The notes below the pieces were generated by a model, which was not told where the DNA came from, ran no database searches, and saw only the letters and a program-made list of their open reading frames with translations. From JBBQTU01 sp038213005 (GTDB lineage Bacteria; Planctomycetota; Phycisphaerae; Tepidisphaerales; Tepidisphaeraceae), in NCBI GenBank assembly GCA_038213005.1, contig JBBQTU010000086.1:1-15312 (forward strand): DNA of 15,312 bases. The letters are read 5' to 3'. Within the stretch, counting starts at the first letter, position 1; every line of letters begins with the position of its first letter. Both the position numbers and the translations under genes were made by a program. Shown one piece after another: positions 7,211-14,398 of this stretch.

Positions 7211-8836
7211 CTATTTTTTCTTCGCCGCGGTCGGCTCTCTGGTCATCTTGCCCTTGTCGGCCGCCCCGGCGTTGGCCTTGGCTTCGGCCGAATTGGACTT
7301 CATCTCCGCGACTGTCTTGGTGTGCAGACGAGCAGCGCCGTCGGTCTGAATCAGCTTGACTCGCGTGCCATTCTTGACGGCGTCGGCGAGTCGCTTCTTC
7401 GCGGCCGGGATCTGGCTCTTGTACTGCGGGAGCCACTTGGCCTGGGCCACCAGCATCTCGTCGGTAAGCTGCCAGATTTCCTCGGGGTCGCAGACCGCTC
7501 CGGTGAGCGGGTCATGCAGCATGGCCTGCTTGAGCAGAGTCACATCGCCCGCGACCGCAGCATGCACGCTGAGCCGCTGGACGCTGACTGTGGCATTGCA
7601 GGTCGCGGCGCAGCCCAGAGGCAGCGCCCCCACCACCGGCATGTTAATGCCCGTGCGGTCGACGTAGCCGGGAATCTCGACGACGCAGTCGTCTGGAAGA
7701 TTGGTGATGCGGCCCTGGTTGACGACGTTGAAGTGGCCACGGTAGATGCGGCCCGTCTCAAGGGCTTCGATGATATAGGAACCATGCTCCTCCGAGCGGT
7801 CGGCCGGCCCGATCTGGGGCGGGGCTTCCTTGAGCCAGTTGGGGAAGTCGGTCTCAAACCAGTTGCGCCCTTCCGTGCAGACACGGAGGTAGCCACCGGT
7901 CTCGCCGTGAATCCACGAGCTCAGGTCAATCCAGCTCTTGATCTCGCCGGTGCGCTTGCGATACCACGGGAGGTATTCGGACAGATGGCCGTTGGATTCG
8001 GTGGAGTAGAGGCCCAGCCGCTTCAGCACATCCAGGCGGACTTTCTCAGTCTTGGCGAAGCCCTCGACATCGGACATCAATTCATACATGCGCGGAATCA
8101 TGTCCATGCCGCGCCAGGTCGCCTTAGTGCACCAGGTCTGGTGGTTCAGTCCGGCGAAGACGGCATCCACCTCTTTGCGGTGCATGCCAAATTTCACGCG
8201 CTTGTCGATCCACTGCTCTTTGGCCTCGCTGCCGGGGGTGGCATAGTCCATGGGGATCATGCCATTGAGCTTGGCCCACAGTTCGATGGCATTGGTGATC
8301 TGCCAGTGAGCGCCCTGCACGCCGTGGCACAGTCCGATCGTCTGCACTTTCCCGAATTCGTTGCAGGCCCACGTGTTCATCGCCATGGGATTGGAATAGT
8401 TCAGGAGAATGGCTCCGGGTTTGGCGAGTTCGCGGATGTCGCGGCAGAAGTCCAGCATCGCCGCCACGGTACGCTGGCCATACATGATGCCGCCGGCACA
8501 GAGCGTGTCGCCGACGCACTGGTCGACGCCATACTTCAGCGGGATGTCGATGTCGCTCTGGAAGGCTTCCAGCCCGCCCTGACGGATCGTGCAGATGATG
8601 TAGTCGGCATCGGCGATCGCCTTGCGCCGATCGGTGGTCGCAGTGATCTTCGCCGGCAGCTTGTTGAACTGGATGTCGCGCTGACAGAGCTTGGTGACCA
8701 TGTCCAGATTGGGTCTGGACAAGTCCGTGAAGGCGAACCGCGTATCGTGCAGTTCGGGGACGGCAAGAATGTCCCGCATCAGACGGCGGGTAAATCCAAT
8801 CGATCCTGCGCCGATCATCGCAATCTTGATGGCCAT
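7211..8836 (-). CDS. Glycoside hydrolase family 4 (alpha-galactosidase/alpha-glucosidase type)
   Basis: GH4 enzymes cleave glycosides by an NAD+ and Mn2+ dependent oxidation-elimination route in the cytosol. Seen here: N-terminal NAD-binding IGAGSIGF (8-15); YGVDQCVGDTLCAGG (102-116), characteristic of the MelA/AglA branch; NYSNPMAMNT (146-155); and the probable metal ligands C170 in GLCHGVQG and H232 in GLNHQTW. ATG 8836 has an SD AGGGAG about seven bases upstream. At 541 residues it is longer than the usual 430-480; the surplus includes a Lys/Ala-rich tail of about 35 residues ending in AAKKK, which looks disordered. The substrate cannot be fixed from sequence alone. It is the last gene of the minus-strand group, 58 bases after the CvpA-family gene, and converges on the kinase gene. 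Confidence 0.9.
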   Translation of the reverse strand: MAIKIAMIGAGSIGFTRRLMRDILAVPELHDTRFAFTDLSRPNLDMVTKLCQRDIQFNKLPAKITATTDRRKAIADADYIICTIRQGGLEAFQSDIDIPLKYGVDQCVGDTLCAGGIMYGQRTVAAMLDFCRDIRELAKPGAILLNYSNPMAMNTWACNEFGKVQTIGLCHGVQGAHWQITNAIELWAKLNGMIPMDYATPGSEAKEQWIDKRVKFGMHRKEVDAVFAGLNHQTWCTKATWRGMDMIPRMYELMSDVEGFAKTEKVRLDVLKRLGLYSTESNGHLSEYLPWYRKRTGEIKSWIDLSSWIHGETGGYLRVCTEGRNWFETDFPNWLKEAPPQIGPADRSEEHGSYIIEALETGRIYRGHFNVVNQGRITNLPDDCVVEIPGYVDRTGINMPVVGALPLGCAATCNATVSVQRLSVHAAVAGDVTLLKQAMLHDPLTGAVCDPEEIWQLTDEMLVAQAKWLPQYKSQIPAAKKRLADAVKNGTRVKLIQTDGAARLHTKTVAEMKSNSAEAKANAGAADKGKMTREPTAAKKK

Positions 8837-8894
8837 CTCAGAACTCCCTGTGGGCGAATACTACCATGTGAAACAGGTCACGATTCTCCGGGGC

Positions 8895-10130
8895 CTAGCG
8901 TGCTACGGCCGGTTCCTTCAGCATGACACCGACGTCATCGCCTGGGGGCAAATCAGCCTCGGGAGCCTGGTCGGACAGGTCGGCGCGGGCCATTCGCTTG
9001 AACTCAATGAAGACCCCCGGCGCGACCTTTGCGCCCGGGGCGGAGATCGCCTTCTGCGGGTCAGCGTTCAGGCTCTCGCTGGGGATGACAAAGACCAGGT
9101 CAACCGCCTTGCCCGACGGCAGGAATAGTGGATCATCGGGGAGATTGCGGAGCAGCACGCCAGAGGAGAGCGTGCCGACCGGCCGGTAGTCCTTCCCGCC
9201 AGCCACGATCCGCACGGCTGCGCAACTGAACCGCATCAGGTTGTCCTTCTTGTCGGCCTGCTCACCATCGGGCTTGACGCGGACAATGAACATGTCGCCT
9301 TCGGGCCAGGCGGCGAGGTCCAGGCGGCTCTTGCCACTGTCCTTGCCGCGGATGGCGTCCATCTCAAAATCCTTTACCGGCAGGCTGGCGCGAGCCGCGG
9401 GGCTGAGCGCGACGACCTTTTCGACTTTCAGGGCCGGGGAGTTGGCCCCATCGACCAGTACGCGGTTGGCTCCCAGGTCAATGCCCAGGCGCTGGCCGAA
9501 CAACTCATCAAGATAGGCCGGATGGACTGCGGAGAACGGGCGATCGTTGGCCAGGACGCCGGTACTGACGTAACCGACGGTCGACATCAGGATGTCGTCG
9601 GCGGGGATCAGCAGTAAACTGGCCTTGGCCGGGTCCAGCGAGTCCACGGTCAGTTCGTCAAACACCTGGAGATCCTGGAGTTGCTGTTTGCCGGGGACTC
9701 GAACAGTACCGGCTGTCCGCTCGCTCAGCGGGTAGCGTGAATAGCCAGCGATGCTTGGGCCGAACGGCAAAGCCTGCGCGGCCGTAGCAAGCACGCCGGC
9801 AACGAAGATGCCGGCCACCACGCCGCAGGCACCCGCGCCGATCTTGTCGGCCAGCACAGGCAGTTGGATGTTGCCCGGGATCAGCTTGTCGAAAGTGACG
9901 CGCAACACCAGGTAGATGATGACGAACAGCCCGACCAGGGACGCCGAATAGCCCTGGGCGACGCCGAAACTGTGGAACGCCAGTTGTGCGACATTCTCGT
10001 GATAGCCCACCGCCAGCAGCGCCGCCAGAATCGCCAGGACCATCGAGATCATCGAACTGAAGAAGCCCTGGATGTAATGGAAGAACGCGATGGCGAGGAT
10101 CAGAGCCAGAATAATGATGCTGAAGATCAT
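8895..10130 (-). CDS. CvpA-family inner-membrane protein with a long C-terminal domain
   Basis: The first 120 residues hold four hydrophobic segments (about 2-21, 25-44, 61-84, 97-116) in the pattern of the CvpA (colicin V production) family, including GYSASLVGLFVIIYLVLR and the small-residue helix KIGAGACGVVAGIFVAG. CvpA proteins are small inner-membrane proteins of poorly defined role. The remaining 290 or so residues are predicted soluble and unrecognised, with VGTLSSGVLLRNLPDDPLF and a Pro/Asp-rich end; this makes the protein about 2.5 times the length of E. coli CvpA (about 160). ATG 10130 follows a modest CGAGG site about ten bases upstream. The gene lies 47 bases after the GspE-like gene and is probably cotranscribed with it. 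Confidence 0.75.
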   Translation of the reverse strand: MIFSIIILALILAIAFFHYIQGFFSSMISMVLAILAALLAVGYHENVAQLAFHSFGVAQGYSASLVGLFVIIYLVLRVTFDKLIPGNIQLPVLADKIGAGACGVVAGIFVAGVLATAAQALPFGPSIAGYSRYPLSERTAGTVRVPGKQQLQDLQVFDELTVDSLDPAKASLLLIPADDILMSTVGYVSTGVLANDRPFSAVHPAYLDELFGQRLGIDLGANRVLVDGANSPALKVEKVVALSPAARASLPVKDFEMDAIRGKDSGKSRLDLAAWPEGDMFIVRVKPDGEQADKKDNLMRFSCAAVRIVAGGKDYRPVGTLSSGVLLRNLPDDPLFLPSGKAVDLVFVIPSESLNADPQKAISAPGAKVAPGVFIEFKRMARADLSDQAPEADLPPGDDVGVMLKEPAVAR

Positions 10131-10177
10131 GGTCTAAACGCCTCGGGCTTCTTGGCCCTCTTACAGTCACCTGTGGT

Positions 10178-11914
10178 TCAATGCTGCCTGGGATGCGTGC
10201 CGGATTTGGACCCCGCGTGCGTGCCGCCCGGGGAGCCTGCAGCGCCACCACCGGAGCCGGCAGGGAGGTTGATGACATCCTGCCCGCGCACGACGCGCGA
10301 CACTTCCTGAACGCTTGTGACACCCTGCTCGACCCGGGCCAGCGCGTTTTCCTGCAGGAACCGGCCCCTCTGCTTGCGATAGGTCTTCTTGAGCTGATCG
10401 AGCGTCGCGTTAGCCAGCACGGCCTGACGCATGTCGTCGGTGATCAGAACTGTTTCATACACGCCGAAGCGTCCGTGGTATCGCAGGTCGTGGCAGAGGC
10501 CACAAGGAACGATATTCCCCTTGGGGTCGCGGACTGGCTGGGTCCGGGCCTGGAAGAGCTGCTGGACGCGGGTCGGGTCCATGTTGAGCTTGCGCAACAT
10601 TTCCGGATCGGGTTGGTACGCGGTCTTGCACCCGGCGCACAGTTGACGGAAGACCCGGCCGGAAATCACCAGCCGCAGATGCTTCATCGCAAGCTCGTCA
10701 TCACCGACGAGTTTGCGCCAGTCCATCAAGGCTTCCAAGGCACTGTGCGTGCGAAGCCCGAGATAGACCTTGCGGCCGTTCTCGGCGTGGGCGATGAGTT
10801 CGCGAACGCTCTTGGGGTTGGCGATCTCGGCCATCAGGATACAGTCGGGTTCCTGACTGACCATCCACTGCAGCTTTTCCAACTCTTCGGCCTGACTGGC
10901 CTGCTTGCCGAGCCTGTTCTGCGTAATGCCTTCCAAGTCATCATCCGCATCACGCTCGAGCGTCTGGATGTGGCTCAGGAATGCATCGTGCTGACGGATC
11001 ATCGCGTATTCCATCGTCGTCAGGCCTTGGCCCGGCGGGGCTGCGATCAGCACGATGCCACCGGGTTGGGCAATGACATCCTTGACAGCCTTGAGCTGCT
11101 CCGTGGTGAATCCCATCTGGTCGAACGGGATGTTGTGGTGGCGTCGCTCGGCCGACATCAGACGCAGTGTCTCGCCTGACGCGCTGCCGGCGGTATGGAC
11201 CAGAAATTCGGCCTTCTTGCCGGCCACGGCCGCGCGGATCGATCCGCTCTGAGGCTTGCGCCTTTCCGCGACATCCATGCCCGAGATCGACTTCATATAA
11301 GCGATGGCAGCGGTGGCAGCCTGACGGTTAAACTGGGCGCCGTTATATCCGACGCCGTCAACCCAGTATTGCACCAGCATCGAGCTTTCGACGGGGATGA
11401 CATCCAGGCGTTCCATGCCCTTAAGCATGGGATCCGTCAACATCAGTTGGACGGTGTCGTAGCCGAGTCGATCGGTCGAATCAGGGCCGGGCGGGATCAC
11501 CGGCTTGCCGTCCTTCTTCGCCATGTTCACCAGACCGGCGACATCCTCGACCTGCTTGCGGCGCGGCCGACCCGCACTTGCTACCTTGGACAGTTCGCCC
11601 TTGAGGTCTTTGAGACCGACCCTGTTGGATCGAATCCCCAAGTAGGCGCCGGCCTCGGCCAGCAGTACCAGGACAAACACGGTGAACGATATCCAGAAGC
11701 CCGGGAGCATCAGGAACAGGAAGAACGCTCCCAGCAGCCCGCCGGAGAAGGCAAGCATGAGCATCGGGCCAGGCAGGTGCGCCGCCGGAGCATCCTTATC
11801 CGTCCACGTCAGCAGCCGCAGCCAAAGGAAGAAGACCACCAGAAACGGAATGACCTTCCAGATGCTGACGTAGCCTCCGACCGGCACTACCTGCAGGAGG
11901 ACATGAAAGTCCAT
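10178..11914 (-). CDS. GspE/PilB-like secretion ATPase homologue, membrane-anchored, degenerate Walker A
   Basis: The family drives type II secretion and type IV pili as cytosolic hexameric ATPases. Seen here (578 residues from ATG 11914): three hydrophobic segments at about 16-37, 51-71 and 72-94; a GspE N2-like part with VESSMLVQYWVDGVGY and GMDVAERRKPQSGSI (about 175-226); a nucleotide-binding part; and two CxxC pairs, C426/C429 and C471/C474, before a GRFGVYE stretch, as in the zinc-binding region of GspE. The P-loop reads APPGQGLTT (292-300), with Leu298 where the catalytic Lys belongs; the Walker B region reads LMAEIANPKS instead of GEIRD, and the His box LRTHSA instead of LHTNDA. The tail is Gly/Ser-rich. 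The start is set by AAGGAG six bases before ATG 11914; the open frame continues to 12103 without family similarity. It heads the group with the CvpA and GH4 genes. Confidence 0.85.
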   Translation of the reverse strand: MDFHVLLQVVPVGGYVSIWKVIPFLVVFFLWLRLLTWTDKDAPAAHLPGPMLMLAFSGGLLGAFFLFLMLPGFWISFTVFVLVLLAEAGAYLGIRSNRVGLKDLKGELSKVASAGRPRRKQVEDVAGLVNMAKKDGKPVIPPGPDSTDRLGYDTVQLMLTDPMLKGMERLDVIPVESSMLVQYWVDGVGYNGAQFNRQAATAAIAYMKSISGMDVAERRKPQSGSIRAAVAGKKAEFLVHTAGSASGETLRLMSAERRHHNIPFDQMGFTTEQLKAVKDVIAQPGGIVLIAAPPGQGLTTMEYAMIRQHDAFLSHIQTLERDADDDLEGITQNRLGKQASQAEELEKLQWMVSQEPDCILMAEIANPKSVRELIAHAENGRKVYLGLRTHSALEALMDWRKLVGDDELAMKHLRLVISGRVFRQLCAGCKTAYQPDPEMLRKLNMDPTRVQQLFQARTQPVRDPKGNIVPCGLCHDLRYHGRFGVYETVLITDDMRQAVLANATLDQLKKTYRKQRGRFLQENALARVEQGVTSVQEVSRVVRGQDVINLPAGSGGGAAGSPGGTHAGSKSGTHPRQH

Positions 11915-11920
11915 CACCAT

Positions 11921-11926
11921 CTCCTT
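11921..11926 (-). promoter_or_regulatory. Shine-Dalgarno that sets the start of the GspE-like gene
   Basis: On the minus strand AAGGAG is followed by ATGGTG and then ATG 11914. Spacing is six bases to ATG 11914 and zero to the ATG at 11920, so the inner ATG is the better start. Confidence 0.65.
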
Positions 11927-11954
11927 CAAAAGGCAACCATAATTCGAGAAAAAC

Positions 11955-11982
11955 ATTGTAGCCAGCACAAGCGTTGACGCAA
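11955..11982 (-). promoter_or_regulatory. Candidate sigma-70-type promoter of the GspE-like/CvpA/GH4 group
   Basis: On the minus strand TTGCGT (11982-11977) and TACAAT (11960-11955) are 16 bases apart, placing transcription start about 30-35 bases before ATG 11914. The -10 matches five of six consensus bases and the -35 only three, so this is a guess from spacing and position. Confidence 0.35.
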
Positions 11983-12110
11983 ACCCCGATACACGCTGGC
12001 GGTTATCGATTTTCTCGCCTCTGCCAGCGGAACAGGATTTCACTCCGCGGATCTCATGGCGGCGGACGATGCCGGCCGAGGAGCTTACGCCCTGGAGCGG
12101 CAATAGACGA

Positions 12111-12142
12111 GGTCGGGAGCCGTGGGTTCACGACTCCCGACC
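12111..12142 (-). terminator. Hairpin after the acyl-CoA dehydrogenase gene, possible terminator
   Basis: GGTCGGGAG (12111-12119) pairs with CTCCCGACC (12134-12142). After one mismatch, CGTG pairs with CACG around a GGTT loop. It lies 47 bases beyond the stop of the dehydrogenase gene. No clean U-run follows on either strand (minus strand continues TCGTCTATT), so a Rho-independent role is plausible but not certain. Confidence 0.5.
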
Positions 12143-12188
12143 GTCTGTAATCTTGCATCCCGGCGACGGGACCCTGGCTGGGCTGGGA

Positions 12189-13934
12189 TCAGCGAGCGGA
12201 GGGCACGGGGCCGGCGATCAGGTCGTACTGCTCCAGGGCGGCCTTGTCACCACTGAGGATCTGATCGACATCGCCGCGCAAGGTGGCGAGGCGAGTGTCG
12301 ATGAAGCGGCGGGCGACGGCCTTCTTGCGGTCGTTCTTAACGGCCTGCTGGATGAACAGATGGCCAACGAGCAAGGCGATGGCAGAGTCAACCAGCTTGC
12401 GGCCGTAGAGGTCCATGTACTCGGCGCCCTTCTCCTTGGCCAGGACGATGCCCTTCTGGAGGAGTTGCCGCGCCTCGAGGAGCTTCTGCTGGAGTGCAGT
12501 CAACGACTCATCGGCATAGTTCAGCTTCTCAAACTCTTCAACTCGCTTTTCGAAGACGCCGGAGCAGACGCCGCGGACGGCGGCGACGACCTGCAACTGG
12601 CTGGTGCCTTCGTAGATCGTGGTGATGCGGGCGTCGCGGAGGTAACGCTCGGCAGGGTAGTCCTTGATATAGCCCGAACCGCCGAGCACCTGGATGCCGT
12701 CGCCGGCGACCTTGACGCACATTTCCGAGGCATAGTACTTGCTCATCGGCGTGAGCATGCCGTTGAGACGCTTGAGCAGGCGAGCCTGATCCTTGCGGCG
12801 TTTGAGTTCGACAGGGTCCTTGGGCGGGGTGAACTCAAGGACGCGGAGGTTGTTGTTTTCGATGTCGCAGACGCGGGCGGTCTCATAGGTCAGCGCGCGG
12901 GCGGCTTCGATATGGATCTTCATCTCGGTCACCAGTTCGGCGACCGCGGGAAGCTTCTCAATGGACATCCCAAACTGCTTGCGCGAGTGGGCATAGGTGC
13001 GGGCGAGGCGATAGGCCGCTTCGGCGATACCGAGAGACTGCCCGGCGATGCCGAGGCGAGCGCCATTCATGAGGCTGAAGACATACCGGATCAGGCCGAG
13101 CTGACGCTCGCCGACCAGCTTGGCCGGGGCGTCATCGAACACCAGTTCGCAAGTGGGCGAACCGTGGATGCCCAGCTTCTCTTCCAGGTGACGCACGCGG
13201 ATGCGCGGGCCGCGGTCGGCCAGCAGCATGGAGAGGCCGCGGCCGTCGGTGGTGCCGGGCTCACTGCGAGCCAGCACGAGCAGCACGTCGCCGCAGCCGT
13301 TGGTGATGAATCGCTTGACGCCATTGAGACGCCAGTTGCCATCCTCATCCTGCCAGGCGCGAAGCTGAACGGCCTGGAGGTCGCTGCCGGCATCGGGCTC
13401 GGTCAGGACCATGGCGCCGGTGACTTCGCCGCGGGCGAACCTAGGGAGGTATTCGTCCTTGGTCGCATCATCGGCAAAGGCGTAGATCGTCTCGGCGATG
13501 CCCTGGAGGCCGAAGAGGTTCATCAGCGACGCATCAGCGCGGCTGACGATCTCGTTGGCGATGGTGTAGATGGTGGTCGGGCAGTTGAGGCCCAGATACT
13601 TGCGGGGCAGCGTGAAGCCCATCAGGTCGGCCTTGCCAAGCACGTCGAGGTTTTCCCGGACGTTCTTGCCGAGGGTGACGGTGCCGTCGTCGTTGAGGGT
13701 ATTGCCGTCATGATCGACCGTCTCGCCGCGGGGGGCGATGTGGTCGCCGGCGATCTGCCCGACGATGTTGAGGATGCGGCGATAGTTGTCGATGGCGTCG
13801 GCCGCATCGCGAGGGGCATAGTCCTGCCCGTCGGTCTGGGTGAAGCCGTCTTCCTGAAGGGTTGCCAGTTCGGCCATATCGATGTGGTCGAAGAGGAACT
13901 TGATGTCGTCGTTGTCGGTAAAGAAATTGGCCAT
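12189..13934 (-). CDS. Acyl-CoA dehydrogenase (long form with C-terminal extension)
   Basis: This is a flavoenzyme that introduces the alpha-beta double bond in acyl-CoA and hands electrons to ETF, whose alpha subunit gene is upstream on the same strand. The 581-residue product has the acyl-CoA dehydrogenase order: an N-terminal helical part; the middle domain with LTEPDAGSD (177-185) and ITNG (210-213); then ARTYAHSRKQFG (311-322), LGGSGY (417-422) and IYEGTSQLQ (440-448), with E442 as the probable catalytic base. Compared with about 380-400 residues for short-chain enzymes, it has a charged insert near 360-390 and about 130 extra C-terminal residues, as in long-form members. ATG 13934 gives MANFFTDNDD with AAAAGG about nine bases upstream. 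The open frame reaching 14009 runs into the inverted repeat and is rejected as a start. Chain-length specificity is not readable. Confidence 0.9.
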   Translation of the reverse strand: MANFFTDNDDIKFLFDHIDMAELATLQEDGFTQTDGQDYAPRDAADAIDNYRRILNIVGQIAGDHIAPRGETVDHDGNTLNDDGTVTLGKNVRENLDVLGKADLMGFTLPRKYLGLNCPTTIYTIANEIVSRADASLMNLFGLQGIAETIYAFADDATKDEYLPRFARGEVTGAMVLTEPDAGSDLQAVQLRAWQDEDGNWRLNGVKRFITNGCGDVLLVLARSEPGTTDGRGLSMLLADRGPRIRVRHLEEKLGIHGSPTCELVFDDAPAKLVGERQLGLIRYVFSLMNGARLGIAGQSLGIAEAAYRLARTYAHSRKQFGMSIEKLPAVAELVTEMKIHIEAARALTYETARVCDIENNNLRVLEFTPPKDPVELKRRKDQARLLKRLNGMLTPMSKYYASEMCVKVAGDGIQVLGGSGYIKDYPAERYLRDARITTIYEGTSQLQVVAAVRGVCSGVFEKRVEEFEKLNYADESLTALQQKLLEARQLLQKGIVLAKEKGAEYMDLYGRKLVDSAIALLVGHLFIQQAVKNDRKKAVARRFIDTRLATLRGDVDQILSGDKAALEQYDLIAGPVPSAR

Positions 13935-13950
13935 AATCAAAAACCTTTTC

Positions 13951-13979
13951 ACCACGGAGTCGCACGGAGTAACACGGAG
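13951..13979. repeat. Left terminal inverted repeat of the GxxExxY cassette (29 bp)
   Basis: This is a perfect reverse complement of 14370-14398, and pairing stops at both ends of the 29 bases. It is built from three ACGGAG-containing units 10 bases apart (starting 13953, 13963, 13973). The outer end lies 16 bases before the ATG of the dehydrogenase gene and touches its SD. Confidence 0.95.
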
Positions 13980-13983
13980 TATT

Positions 13984-14361
13984 TCAGAGAACCCGCCTGA
14001 GAATGCCATCCTTTAGATGGGGCACGTTAAAATTGACAAGCAGACCAACACGATAGCCACTCAACCGCATATAGGTCAGCAACTGCGCCTCGTGTACCGG
14101 CAACAGTTTTTCAACGGCTTTGAGTTCGATGATAACGCTCTCATTAACCACGAGATCAAGCCGATAGCCACAATCGACCCTGTGCCCACGGTACATCACG
14201 GGGAGCTCCACCTGCTGACGAACGCTAAGCCCCTCATTGCTCAGGTCCCAGAACGAACAAGACTGATACGCATTCTCCAATAGCCCCGGCCCCAACTCCG
14301 CATGCACGCGGAACAGGCATTTGTATATCCGGCTGGTCAGCGCTTCGTGCAGCAGTGCCAT
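13984..14361 (-). CDS. GxxExxY protein (PD-(D/E)XK-like fold)
   Basis: The 125-residue product has the motif GLLENAY (G26, E29, Y32) that names the family, which is grouped with PD-(D/E)XK nuclease-like proteins. A matching active-site pattern is visible: D69 in YRLDLVV, E79-x-K81 in IIELKAV, and Q93 in HEAQLLTYMRL. The length is typical and the frame intact. Biochemical function of the family is not established, as far as I know. ATG 14361 has a strong SD (GGAGGG, 14368-14373), most of which belongs to the right inverted repeat. The stop at 13984 is four bases from the left repeat. Orientation matches etfA and the dehydrogenase gene, so read-through from etfA could also express it. Confidence 0.9.
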   Translation of the reverse strand: MALLHEALTSRIYKCLFRVHAELGPGLLENAYQSCSFWDLSNEGLSVRQQVELPVMYRGHRVDCGYRLDLVVNESVIIELKAVEKLLPVHEAQLLTYMRLSGYRVGLLVNFNVPHLKDGILRRVL

Positions 14362-14367
14362 GGCTTT

Positions 14368-14373
14368 CCCTCC
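14368..14373 (-). promoter_or_regulatory. Shine-Dalgarno of the GxxExxY gene, overlapping the inverted repeat
   Basis: GGAGGG on the minus strand is followed by six bases and ATG 14361. The first four bases (14370-14373) lie inside the right inverted repeat. Confidence 0.75.
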
Positions 14374-14398
14374 GTGTTACTCCGTGCGACTCCGTGGT
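14370..14398. repeat. Right terminal inverted repeat of the GxxExxY cassette (29 bp)
   Basis: Perfect inverted copy of 13951-13979, with three CTCCGTG units 10 bases apart. Its outermost base (14398) is the last base of the etfA TAA stop codon, read on the minus strand. Confidence 0.95.

Larger units (their letters stand above)
13951..14398. mobile_element. 448-bp cassette: one GxxExxY gene between perfect 29-bp inverted repeats
   Basis: The cassette lies between etfA and the acyl-CoA dehydrogenase gene, which read in the same direction and would otherwise be adjacent. Almost all the interior (13984-14361 of 13980-14369) is coding. No target-site duplication is evident at the outer borders (left ...CTTTTC, right TAGTAT...). 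No transposase is encoded, so if it moves it needs help in trans. I recall such CACGGAG-type repeats around GxxExxY genes from other bacterial genomes, but cannot verify that here. Confidence 0.7.

Noticed and set aside
6686..8926. A 746-codon open frame on the + strand over the kinase and GH4 genes
   Set aside because: The kinase (+, other frame) and GH4 gene (minus strand) here have clear family motifs; the long frame is an artefact of high GC and shows no recognisable protein.
11915..12103. Upstream extension of the GspE-like gene to base 12103
   Set aside because: The added residues have no family similarity, and an ideal SD sits before ATG 11914.
12069..14000. A 643-codon + strand frame opposite the acyl-CoA dehydrogenase gene
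   Set aside because: It is antisense to a gene with complete acyl-CoA dehydrogenase motifs and its translation has the composition of a shadow frame.
13935..14009. Upstream extension of the acyl-CoA dehydrogenase to base 14009
   Set aside because: It would read through the inverted repeat and into the GxxExxY gene; ATG 13934 gives the normal family start.
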